NCBI GenBank assembly: GCA_016709385.1
Contig: JADJMW010000008.1
Location: 248,001-312,000, forward strand
DNA length: 64,000 nucleotides
Source: Candidatus Rubrivivax defluviihabitans
Lineage (GTDB): Bacteria; Pseudomonadota; Gammaproteobacteria; Burkholderiales; Burkholderiaceae_C
Reading direction: 5' to 3'
The position numbers and the translations under genes were made by a program. The stretch's first letter is position 1, and each line of letters begins with the position of its first letter. This document shows positions 36,465 through 44,852 of the stretch, piece by piece. Below the pieces are notes generated by a model, which was given only the letters and a program-made list of their open reading frames with translations, was not told the origin of the DNA and ran no database searches.

Positions 36465-37238
36465 TCAGGCCGTCACGGCTGCGGGCGCGGCAGCCGGCAC
36501 GGCCGTGGCACGTTCGGCATGCCATTGCACCAGCCGACGCATGTTGCCCAGCGAAACCCAGTGCAGGTGCACCAGACCGAGCATGCCGTTGCGGTGCAAT
36601 TCGGCGATCACGGCATCGGGCAATTCGGACATCTTCTTGTCGTCCACGGTCAGGAAGCCGTCGACCGAATGCTTGCTGCCGTCGGGCAGCGTCGCGTCGA
36701 AGCGCATCTCGCGCAGCACATCCAGTTCGAGCAGCCGCTTGCCCACCAACCGGGTGCGCTGCACCTCGGTTTCCAGCGACTCCATCAGCGGCTGCATGCT
36801 CTTCAGCAGCGCCGCGGGCTGACCGTCGGCCTCGAAAACCGGTGCACCGGTCTCGTTGCCGGCGCCCGCGTAGGCCATGTCGACGCAGATGGCAAAGCGC
36901 TTGTCGTCCACGCGTGCGATGCAGAAGGGGTAGTGGCGCAGCACCGCCGGCATGTACTGGGCGCGCCAGCGGCTGCCGTCCAGAAAGAGATTCTGGTTCT
37001 GCGTCAGCCCCAGCACGGCGATGGGGGCGATCTGGTCGCTGCCGTCGGGTTCCTTGCCGGCGCGCACGAAGACGATCGGAAATTCGCGGCAGACTTCACT
37101 GAACTCCGCGGCCGCCACGAAGATGGCGTTGAGCCGGCCGGCCACCGACCAGTCGGTGACGGGCAACTTCAGCCTGAGTTGCCGATGCTTGGCGCTGTCG
37201 AGTGCGGTGGGTTGCCGGTGCAGGTTCTGATTGATCAA
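36465..37238 (-). CDS. SapC-family protein
   Basis: 257 residues matching the SapC family first noted near S-layer genes. Segments such as NAIFVAAAEFSEVCREFPIV, YPFCIARVDDKRFAICVDM and HLHWVSLGNMRRLVQW are typical. The function is not established; in many proteobacteria it accompanies unrelated genes. TTG 37238 is preferred because GGAGAGAAA lies just upstream and it overlaps the preceding stop (TTGA). Confidence 0.83.
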   Translation of the reverse strand: MINQNLHRQPTALDSAKHRQLRLKLPVTDWSVAGRLNAIFVAAAEFSEVCREFPIVFVRAGKEPDGSDQIAPIAVLGLTQNQNLFLDGSRWRAQYMPAVLRHYPFCIARVDDKRFAICVDMAYAGAGNETGAPVFEADGQPAALLKSMQPLMESLETEVQRTRLVGKRLLELDVLREMRFDATLPDGSKHSVDGFLTVDDKKMSELPDAVIAELHRNGMLGLVHLHWVSLGNMRRLVQWHAERATAVPAAAPAAVTA

Positions 37239-38538
37239 GGTTTCTCTCCAGGTTGTTCGGTGCGGGTGGCCAGCACCTTGTCGACACGCTTGCCGTCCAG
37301 GTCGACGACCTCGAAGCGCCAGTCCTCCCACACCACGGTATCAGCAGTGCGCGGCAGCCGCCCGAGCAGAAGCATGATCATGCCAGCCAAAGTGTTGTAG
37401 CGGCCACGGTCTTCCTCGGGCAGTTCCTTCAGGTCGAGCCGATCCTTGAGCTCGGGCACCGGAATCAGCCCGTCGAGCAGCCAGCCGCCGTCGGGACGTG
37501 AGACGGCCCAGGCATCCTCGTCGCTGAGTGCCGTGAACTCGCCGGTGATCGCCTCCAGCAGGTCGCGTTCGGTGATCACGCCCTGCACGGCGCCATATTC
37601 GTCGACCACGAAGACGAGGTCGGTATCGATGCGGCGGAACTGCTCCAGCAATTCCATGCCGTTCAACGTTTCCGGCACGAACACCGGCGGCTGCATGTGG
37701 TCGGCGATGCTCGGCCGTTCGCCGCGCGCCAGCGGCTGCAGCAGGCTGGCCACGACGAGCACGCCCTGGACGTCGTCGAGCGAGCCACGGCACACCGGAA
37801 ACCGACTGTGGCTGCTGGCGGCGATGAGCTCGAGCTGCGCTTCCAGCGGCTCGGCCACGTCGAGCCACTCGATCTCGGCGCGCGGGATCATCATGGAGCC
37901 GATCTGGCGGTCGTCGAGCCGGAAGACGTTGCGCACCATCTGGTGCTCCTGCGCCTCGATGACCCCGGCTTCGCGCCCCTCTTCGAGCTGTGCCGCGATC
38001 TCTTCCTCGGTGACGCTGGCCCCGGCGACTTGCCGCCCAGCCCGAGCAGGCCCAACACGGCATGCGTGGACGCCGACAGCAGCACCACGAAGGGCTTGGT
38101 CGCCGTGGAAAGCCACATCATCGGCCGCGCCGCCAGCCGCGCCACGGGCTCGGGGTACATCTGGCCGATGCGCTTGGGCACCAGTTCGCCGAAGATGATG
38201 GTGAAGTACGTGATCAGTACGATGACACCGGCGGTGGACGCGATATTGGCCGCCGGTGCGCCGACGCCGAAGCGCTCGACCAGCCAGGCCGCCAACGGCT
38301 TTGCGAACGCCGCCTCGCCGACGATGCCGTTGAGCAGCCCGATCGAGGTGATGCCGATCTGCACCGTGGACAGCCAACGCGTGGGGTCGTCGTGCAAGGC
38401 CATTGCCGCGTCGGCACCGCCCTGGCCCGATTCCACCATCACTTGCAGCCGGGCCTTGCGGGCCGCCGTGAGGCCCATCTCGGCCATCGCGAAGGCGCCG
38501 TTGAGCAGGATCAGAAAAACCAGCAACGCTGTATCCAT
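37235..38538 (-). pseudogene. CorC/HlyC-family membrane protein with a frameshift
   Basis: The gene is read in two frames. From ATG 38538 the first part encodes a CNNM/DUF21 membrane domain (MDTALLVFLILLNGAFAMAE, IIFGELVPKRIGQMYPEP). Near 38027-38031 the frame must shift by -1 after LLGLGGK to continue with VAGASVTEEEIAAQL, two CBS domains (MMIPRAEIEWL, VFVVDEYGAVQGVITERDLL) and a CorC-HlyC C-terminal domain. Both halves are fully conserved, so a single missing base is the simplest explanation: either a sequencing error or a recent null mutation. The family is linked to magnesium/cobalt handling. Confidence 0.85.
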
Positions 38539-38633
38539 CAGAGACCCGGCAGGCGCGTGCCGGGCGCAGTGCGCAGGGGGCAGAGCGTATCAGAGCCCTT
38601 CCTCGGGGTGGACCCGTACCCAGCGCAGGCCGG

Positions 38634-38639
38634 CACAAT
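38634..38639 (+). promoter_or_regulatory. Candidate -10 box of apaH (leaderless)
   Basis: CACAAT ends six bases before the ATG at 38646, and no ribosome site intervenes. That spacing places the transcription start at the initiation codon. Confidence 0.4.
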
Positions 38640-38645
38640 GGCCCG

Positions 38646-39476
38646 ATGAACTATCTGGTGGGCGACGTGCAAGGTTGCGCCGACGCGCTGGAGCGGCTGC
38701 TGGCCGAGATCGGCTTCTCGCCTTCGCGCGACAGGCTGGTGCTGGTGGGCGACCTGGTCAACCGCGGCCCGGCCTCGCTGGCCGTGCTGCGCCGCGTGGC
38801 CGCCTTCGGCGACGCCGCGACCTGCCTGCTGGGCAACCACGACCTGCACCTGCTGGCCGTGGCGCACGGCGTGCGCAGAGTGTATCGCGGCGACACCTTC
38901 GGCGACGTGCTCGCCTCGCCCGACCTCGCCGCGTGGCTGGAATGGCTGGCGCACTGCCGCCTGGCGCACCTGGAGTGCGGCTGGCTGTGCGTGCACGCCG
39001 GCGTGGTGCCGCAATGGGACACGGCACAGACGCTGGCGCTGGCCGCGGAGGTGGTAGCGCTGCTTTCGGGACCGGACCTGGGCGCCTTCCTGCGCGTGAT
39101 GTACGGCAACGATCCCAACCGCTGGGACGACACGCTCGGCGGCGCCGACCGTTGGCGCTTCGTCGTCAACGTGCTGACGCGCATCCGCTTCTGCACCGAC
39201 GACGGCACGCTGGACTTCAAGTCCAAGGAAGGTGCGGCGGGCGCGCCGCCGGACCACCGGCCGTGGTTCGACGTACCCGGGCGGCGTACCCAAGGGCAGC
39301 CCATGGCCTTCGGCCACTGGAGCACACTGGGCCTGATCGAACGGCCGGACCTGCTGGCCATCGACACCGGCTGCGTCTGGGGTGGTGCTTTGACGGCGGT
39401 GCGCGTGGACGGCGGCCGGCGTGACGTGGTGCAGGTGCGCTGCGAGCAGGCACAGCGGCCGGGCGCTTGGACATGA
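38646..39476 (+). CDS. apaH: Symmetrical bis(5'-nucleosyl)-tetraphosphatase ApaH
   Basis: 276-residue metallophosphatase that splits diadenosine tetraphosphate into two ADP and also removes Np4N caps from RNA. The metallophosphatase motifs appear in order: GDVQGC (6-11), GDLVNRGP, LLGNHDLHLL, and HAGVVPQW, followed by FCTDDGTLDFKSKEG and FGHWSTLGL. It is divergent from the CorC-like gene and followed by a split tRNA-Ser. Confidence 0.95.
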   Translation: MNYLVGDVQGCADALERLLAEIGFSPSRDRLVLVGDLVNRGPASLAVLRRVAAFGDAATCLLGNHDLHLLAVAHGVRRVYRGDTFGDVLASPDLAAWLEWLAHCRLAHLECGWLCVHAGVVPQWDTAQTLALAAEVVALLSGPDLGAFLRVMYGNDPNRWDDTLGGADRWRFVVNVLTRIRFCTDDGTLDFKSKEGAAGAPPDHRPWFDVPGRRTQGQPMAFGHWSTLGLIERPDLLAIDTGCVWGGALTAVRVDGGRRDVVQVRCEQAQRPGAWT

Positions 39477-39646
39477 GCGAATGCGGGCAGGACCGCCGCG
39501 CGACGGCACGATGCCGCCTTGCGCAGGGTGAGGCCGGGCGGGTCGAGGCGTGGGACTTGAAAGACCGCGGCATCGCGGGCCTCGGTAGCCGCAAGAGGAC
39601 GTGACTGGCAGAATCCGCGCATTCCCGCTTCGGGGAGCGGATCCCC

Positions 39647-39721
39647 GGAGGCTTGGGGGAGTGGTTTAACCCAGCAGTCTTGAAAACTGCCGGCCCGCAA
39701 GGGCCCGTGAGTTCGAATCTC
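39647..39721 (+). tRNA. tRNA-Ser (anticodon UGA), 5' 75 nt, interrupted
   Basis: Class II tRNA lacking its 3' end here. The acceptor 5' strand is GGAGGCT. The D-arm is GGGGAGTGGTTTAACCC. The anticodon arm GCAGT-CTTGAAA-ACTGC carries UGA. The long variable arm is GGCCC-GCAA-GGGCC. The T-arm begins GTGAG-TTCGAAT-CTC and then breaks. The missing 13 nt (AC, AGCCTCC, G, CCA) are found at 42452-42464; joined, they make a perfect 88-nt tRNA. As written, the gene cannot fold. Confidence 0.9.
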
Positions 39722-42451
39722 CGGGGGGCGGGGGGGGCCCGCGCGCGCCGGGGGGGGGGGCGGCGCGGGGGGGGCGGGGGGGGGGCCGCCCCCGCCGCGG
39801 GGGGGGGGCCGGGGGGGGGGCGGGCGGGGGGGGCGCCCGGGGGGGGGGGGCGGGGGGCGGCGGGGGGGCCCGGGGCGTGGGAAAGGCCCCCCCGGGGGAA
39901 CTCCCCGCCCGCGGCCCGCGCCCGCGGGGGGGGGCCGGCCGGCGGCGGCTTCGCCCGGGCCGGGGGGGGGGGGGGGCCGCCCCCCCCGCCCCCCCCCGCC
40001 GCCCGGGCCCGGCCCCGGGGCGCCGCCCCCCCGGCCGCCGCCCCGCCCCCGCGCCCCCCGGGCCCGCCGGCGGGGGGGGGGGGCGGGGCCCCGCCCCGCC
40101 CGCCCGGGGGGGGGGGGGGGGGGGGGGGGCGCGGCCGCCCCGGGGGGCCCCGGGCCCCCCGCCCGGGGGGGGCCCGGCCGGGGCCCGGCCCCGGCCGCCG
40201 CCGGGGCCCGACCAAGCGCAAAAGGCCCCCCCCGGGGGGGCCGGGGCGCGCCCCCGCGGCCGCCCCCCCCCCGGGCCCCCCGCGGCGCGCGGTTGTCCAT
40301 CCCCCCCGCCGCCCGGCCCCCCGCCCCCCCGGGCCGCCGCCCCGGGGGGGCGCCGGGGCCCGGGGGCCCGCGGGGGGGCGGCCGGCGCGGGGGGGGCCCG
40401 GGGGGGGGCCCCCGCGGGGGGGGGCCGGCGGGGGCGGGGGCGGGGGGCGGGGGGGCGGCCCCCGCCCCCCCCCGGGGGGGGGGGCCCCCGCCGCCCGGGG
40501 CCCCCGCCCGGGGCCGCCGGGGGGGGGGGGGCCGGGGGGGCGGGGGGCGCCCCGGCCCCGCGGGGGGGCCGCCGGCGGGGGCCCCCCCCCGCGCGGGGGG
40601 GGGCCGGGGGGGCGGGGCCGGGGGGGGCCGCCCGGGCGCGGGCGGGCCGGCCGCGGCCGCGCGCCCCCCGCGGGGCGGGGGGGCGGCGCCGGGGGCCGGG
40701 GGGGGCCCCGGGGGCCCCGGCGGCCGCCCCCCCCGGGGGGGGGGGCCGGCGCGGGGGGGGGCGGGGGCCCCCCCCCGCCGGGGCCGCGGGGGCCCGGCCC
40801 CCGCGGCCCGCGCCCGGGGGGGGCCCGCCCCCCGCCGCCCCCCCGGCCGCGGCGGGGGGCGGGGGGCCCCGCGCGCGCGCGCCGCGCCGGCCGGGGCCCC
40901 GCCCCGCCGGGGCCGGCGCGCCCGCGGGCCGGGGGGCGCGGGGCGGGGGCCCCCCGGCGGGCCGCCCCCGGCGGGGGGGGGGGGGCGGCCCGCGGGGCGC
41001 GGCCCGGGGCGGCCGCCGCCCCCCCGCCCCCGCCGGGCCCCCCGGGGGCCCCCCGCGGGCGGGGGCCCCCCCCCCCCGCCGCGGCGGGGGCGGGCGGGGG
41101 GGGGGGCGGGGGCCCGGCCGGGGGCGGCGGCCCCCCGCCCCCGGCCCGGGCCGCCCGGCGGGCGGGGGGCGGGGGGCCGGGGGCGCCCCCCCCGCCGGGG
41201 GCCCCCCCCGCCGCCCGCGCGGGCCCGGCGCCCCGCCGGCGCCGGCGGGCGCCCGGCGGTCCCCCCGGGCGCCCGGGGGGGGCGGCGGGGGGGCCCGGCG
41301 GGGGGGGCGGCCCCCCGCGCCCCCGCCCGCCCGGCCGGGGGGGGGGGGGCCCGGGCCGGCGGCCGCCCGCCCCGGCGGCGGGGGGGGCCGGCGGGGGGGG
41401 GGGGGCACCCCGCCCGCGCCCCCGCCGCCCGGCGGGGGGGGGCGGGGGGGCCGGGGGGGGGGCGCCGGCCGGGAGGGGGGGGGCCGGCCCCGGCGCCCGG
41501 GGGGGGGGCCCGGGGGCCGGCCGCCGCCCCCGCCGGGGGGGGCCCGCCGGCGGGGGGCGGGGGGCCCCCGGGCCCCCCGGGCCGCCCCCCGGGGGCGGCC
41601 CCCGGGCGGGGGGGGGGAAGCCCCCGGGGGGCCGGGGGCGGGGGGCGCCCCGGGCGGCGCGCCCCCGCGCGGCGCCCCCCCCCCCCCCGGGCCCGCCCCG
41701 CGCCGCCCGGGCCCCCCCCCCCCCCCCCCGCGGGGGGCGGGGGGGCGGGGGGGGCGCCGCCCCCCCCGGGCCCGGCCGGGGGGGCCGGCCGGGGGGGGGG
41801 CGCCCGGGCGGCCGCCGCCGGGCGCGCCCCGGGCCGGCCGCCCCCCGGGGCGGCGGCGGGGCCGGGGGGGGGGGCCCCCCCGCCGGGGGGGGGGGGGGGG
41901 CGGGTCGTCCGCGGGGGGGGGGCCCCCCCCCCGGCGGCCGCCGCGGCGCCGCCCCCCCCCGGCGGGGCGGGGGGCCGGGCCGGGCCCGGCGCCCCGCGGG
42001 CCGGGCCCCCCGGCGCCCCCCGCGGCCCCGCGGGGGCCGGGGGGGCGGGGGGGGGGGGCGCCCGCCCGCCTTCGCCCCGGGGGGCGGGCCGGCCCGCGGG
42101 GGCGGGGGGGCGCCGGGGCGGGGGCGCCCGCCCCCCGCGGGGCGGGGGGGGGGGGGGCCGGGGGCGCCGGGGGCGGCCCCGCCCCCCCGCCGGCCCCCCC
42201 CCCCCCCGCGGCCGCCCCCCGCGCCGGCCGGGCCCCGGCGGGCGGCGGGGCCCGCGGGGGGGGGGGGCCCGCGGGGGGGGGGGGCGGGGGCCCGGCGGGG
42301 GGCGGCGCGGCGCGCCCGCGCGGGGGCCCCTGCCGGGGGGGCGGCGGGGGGCCGGCGCCCGGGGGCCGGGGGGCCCGGCCCGGCGGGGGGGCGCCGCCGG
42401 CCGGGGCCGGCGGGGGGGGCGGCGGGCGGGGCCCGGGCGGCCGGCCGGGTC
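39722..42451. other. G/C-only block of about 2.73 kb, probable artefact
   Basis: By eye only about 30 of 2,730 bases are A or T. Long G and C runs dominate, with no codon structure, ribosome sites or motifs. All long open frames here translate to Gly/Pro/Ala/Arg mixtures on every strand. The block interrupts a tRNA gene at the T-arm, and its removal restores that gene exactly. I treat it as sequence error (for example assembled dark-cycle or low-quality reads) rather than a genetic element. Confidence 0.9.
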
Positions 42452-42464
42452 ACAGCCTCCGCCA
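42452..42464 (+). tRNA. tRNA-Ser (UGA), 3' 13 nt with CCA
   Basis: The bases ACAGCCTCCGCCA complete the T-stem (CTC+AC), the acceptor 3' strand AGCCTCC (pairs with GGAGGCT), the discriminator G and the CCA of the tRNA started at 39647. Confidence 0.88.
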
Positions 42465-42671
42465 CGTGCACCCTGACAACGAGCGGATTCCTGAACGCGG
42501 ACAAGCCCAGCAAGAGTCACCTGTCCCTCTGTCCCGTCCGTTGTGCGGCCGCTATGCCATCGTGCAGTGGCCGAACGCCGGGACCCGGCGCCCGTGGACC
42601 ACGTCGGACCGGGGACAAGGTCCATGCGCGGCGAAGGAGCCAGATGTAGGCTGTAGACCTTCGACCGCCCC
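42465..42671. other. Spacer between split tRNA-Ser and the RNase Z-like gene
   Basis: 207 bases of normal composition. No gene, repeat or convincing promoter is seen. Confidence 0.5.
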
Positions 42672-43691
42672 ATGCGCCAGCTTTTCGAGCCCCGCCTCGT
42701 CAACGACCCCTTCGGCGACCCCGCCCTCTACGTGGACCTGCGCGACGAGGGCCGGGCGCTGCTGTTCGACATCGGCGATATCCGGCCGCTGCCGCCGCGC
42801 AAGCTGCTGCGGATCTCGCACGTCTTCGTCAGCCATACGCACATGGACCACTTCGCGGGCCTGGACCATCTGCTGCGGGTGGTGCTCGGCCGCAAAACCG
42901 GCATCGCGCTCTTCGGCGGGCCGGGCTTCGTGGCGCAGGTCGAACACAAGCTGCACGCCTACAGCTGGAACGTGGTGCACCGCTACGAGCCCGAGCTCGT
43001 CTTCGACGTGCGTGAATTCAGCCCCGGCGGCCGCGGGCAGCAGGCGCGCCTTTCCAGCCGCAAGGCGTTTGCGCTCGAGCCCGGACCCGCCTTCGAGGTC
43101 CAGGGCGACCTGCTGCACGACGAGCCGCTGCTGCGCGTGCGCGGTCGCTTCGTCGACCACGAAATGCCCTGCCTGGCGTTCGCACTCGAAGAAAAGCCGC
43201 GTCCGCGCGTGGCCAGGGACCGGCTGGCCGCGCTCGGCGTCAGCACCGGCCCCTGGCTGCGCGACCTGAAGCTGGCCATCATGGCCGGCGCGCCGGCGCA
43301 CACGCCGATCCACCTGCGCTGGCGCGACCGGCAAGGCGAGCACGAGATGACGCGCTGCCTGGGCGAGCTGCAAAGCCTCATGCTGGACTTCTCGCCTGGC
43401 CAGTGCATCGGCTATGTCACCGATCTGCGCTTCACCGACGAGAACCGGCGCACCCTGGCGCCGCTGATCGCGGGCGTGGACCTGTTGTTCATCGAGAGCG
43501 CGTTTCTCGATGCCGACCTCGAGCACGCCCGGCGCAAGAACCACTTGACGGCACGGCAGGCGGGCCAGGTCGCGCGCGAGTCGGGCGCTCGCGGCGTGGT
43601 GCCGTTCCACTTCTCCCCGCGCTACGGCCAGCGTGCGGCCGAGCTCGTGGCCGAGGTGAATGCGGCATGGCGGCTCGAGGATGCTGCCTGA
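42672..43691 (+). CDS. RNase Z-like metallo-beta-lactamase-fold hydrolase
   Basis: 339-residue MBL-fold protein. The zinc motif is FVSHTHMDHFAGLDHLLR (HxHxDH). A later histidine in NHLTARQAGQVARE (the RNase Z-type H-x-x-x-x-Q/A region) and VVPFHFSPRY supply further ligands; YVTDLRF gives the bridging Asp. The closest match in style is RNase Z/ElaC, which trims tRNA 3' ends, but the middle portion is longer and less like the tRNA-binding arm of ElaC, so substrate is uncertain. It lies downstream of a tRNA gene. Confidence 0.82.
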   Translation: MRQLFEPRLVNDPFGDPALYVDLRDEGRALLFDIGDIRPLPPRKLLRISHVFVSHTHMDHFAGLDHLLRVVLGRKTGIALFGGPGFVAQVEHKLHAYSWNVVHRYEPELVFDVREFSPGGRGQQARLSSRKAFALEPGPAFEVQGDLLHDEPLLRVRGRFVDHEMPCLAFALEEKPRPRVARDRLAALGVSTGPWLRDLKLAIMAGAPAHTPIHLRWRDRQGEHEMTRCLGELQSLMLDFSPGQCIGYVTDLRFTDENRRTLAPLIAGVDLLFIESAFLDADLEHARRKNHLTARQAGQVARESGARGVVPFHFSPRYGQRAAELVAEVNAAWRLEDAA

Positions 43692-43781
43692 CGCAGGTTG
43701 ACACGCGTTCGGACTGTGCCGCCCCATGGCCCTGCATGAGCAAGGGCCCGCCGCCCTGCGCCAGTGCCGCCGCTGGTGCAC

Positions 43782-44525
43782 CTACTTGCCGAAGACCGTC
43801 TTCAGCAGGTCGGTGGTGCGCGCCGCGGGGTTGGTGCGGATCTTCCTCTCCTCTTCGGCCACCACGTGGAAGAGTCCGTCCAGCGACTTGTTGGTCACGT
43901 AGTCGTCCAGGTCCAGCGACTGCGAACCCATGAGCGGCACCTTCTCGTAACGGCCCATCATGTCCTTGTAGGCCCGCGTGGCACCCACCTCGTTCACCTT
44001 CTGCGCCACCGTGGGCTTGAAGGCGGCATACAGCTTGTCGCGCGTCTTGCTGCTGAAGAAGTCGGTGGCCGCGGTGTCGCCGCCGCGCAGGATGCCTTGC
44101 ACGTCCTGCAGCGTCATGTCGCGGATGGCGTCGCCGAAATAGCGCGAAGCCAGCGGCGCCGCGGCTTCGGCCGCGCGGTTCATGCTGAGCACGAACTCGT
44201 CCACCTGCTTCTGGTAGCCCGCGGCGCGCGCCACGTCGGCCACCTTCTGGATCTTGGGCGGCATGAGGATCTTCACCGCGGCGTTGCCGAAGTAGCCGTC
44301 CTTCGCCGACAGATTCTGCACCGCGCGCTCGGTACCCACGGCCAGCGCTTCCTTGATGCCGGCGGCACCGGTCTTGTCGTCGGTGGTGCCCGGCGGCAGC
44401 GGCGACACCGGTGTCTTGGGCAACTTGTCGACGCCCTTGAGCAGGTCGTCCATCTTCGGCAGCTGGGCCGCGGCCGTGCCGGCGGCGCAAATCCCCGCCA
44501 GGAGTGCCAGTCTTCGTCTCATCAC
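43782..44525 (-). CDS. DUF4197 exported protein
   Basis: 247 residues with a signal peptide (about 1-20, ending GTAAAQ). The mature part matches DUF4197: GIKEALAVGTERAVQNLSAK, GYFGNAAVKILMPPKI, and the end segment YVTNKSLDGLFHVVAEEERK. Function unknown; a periplasmic helical protein is likely. It converges on the RNase Z-like gene and diverges from the helicase region. Confidence 0.88.
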   Translation of the reverse strand: MMRRRLALLAGICAAGTAAAQLPKMDDLLKGVDKLPKTPVSPLPPGTTDDKTGAAGIKEALAVGTERAVQNLSAKDGYFGNAAVKILMPPKIQKVADVARAAGYQKQVDEFVLSMNRAAEAAAPLASRYFGDAIRDMTLQDVQGILRGGDTAATDFFSSKTRDKLYAAFKPTVAQKVNEVGATRAYKDMMGRYEKVPLMGSQSLDLDDYVTNKSLDGLFHVVAEEERKIRTNPAARTTDLLKTVFGK

Positions 44526-44735
44526 ATTCTCCAGTCAGGCCACCCGTCCCGGCGGCCAATTGCATGGGCAGGTGCGTGACCACGCCCCCACCCCTAGGGG
44601 CCAAGTCTGCCACCGATGCCACCTGGCTCGGTTGCGCACGCTCAGCCCGGTGCCATTGGGCGACCGCCGCCGAAGCGGGGCCGGCACAGCGGGTGAAAAT
44701 CGGCACCTCCAGCCCCTTTCACGACGAGGCAGCGC
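44526..44735. other. Intergenic region upstream of the helicase
   Basis: About 210 bases between the DUF4197 gene and the small open frame below. It must contain divergent promoters, but no hexamer pair stands out. No repeat of note. Confidence 0.4.
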
Positions 44736-44852
44736 ATGCACCACACCTCCCGCCGCAACGATGAAGGCGGCAAAGCCGACAGGGCTGTCCGCGATGGCCG
44801 GCGCGCTGTTTCCGACTTCCTCGGCCGCGAATCGCTGAAAGTCCCCGCATGA
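44736..44852 (+). CDS. Possible 38-residue upstream ORF coupled to the SNF2 helicase
   Basis: ATG 44736 to TGA 44852 encodes a charged 38-residue peptide (begins MHHTSRRNDEGG, ends GRESLKVPA). Its stop overlaps the helicase ATG by four bases (ATGA), like real coupled genes nearby, and GAGG lies about six bases upstream. Third positions are mostly G/C but not more than expected by chance here. Either a small gene or a translational leader. Confidence 0.35.
   Translation: MHHTSRRNDEGGKADRAVRDGRRAVSDFLGRESLKVPA

Noticed and set aside
39647..39721. Selenocysteine tRNA near formate dehydrogenase accessory genes
   Set aside because: The anticodon is TGA (reads serine codon UCA), and the acceptor and variable arm lengths fit tRNA-Ser, not tRNA-Sec with anticodon TCA.
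39647..42464. Integrative element inserted in a tRNA gene
   Set aside because: There is no integrase, no att duplication and no regenerated tRNA 3' end, and the inserted DNA has impossible composition.
39653..42649. Open frames of 580-1350 codons within the G/C block on both strands
   Set aside because: They exist only because stop codons need A or T. Their translations are Gly/Pro/Ala/Arg noise without motifs.
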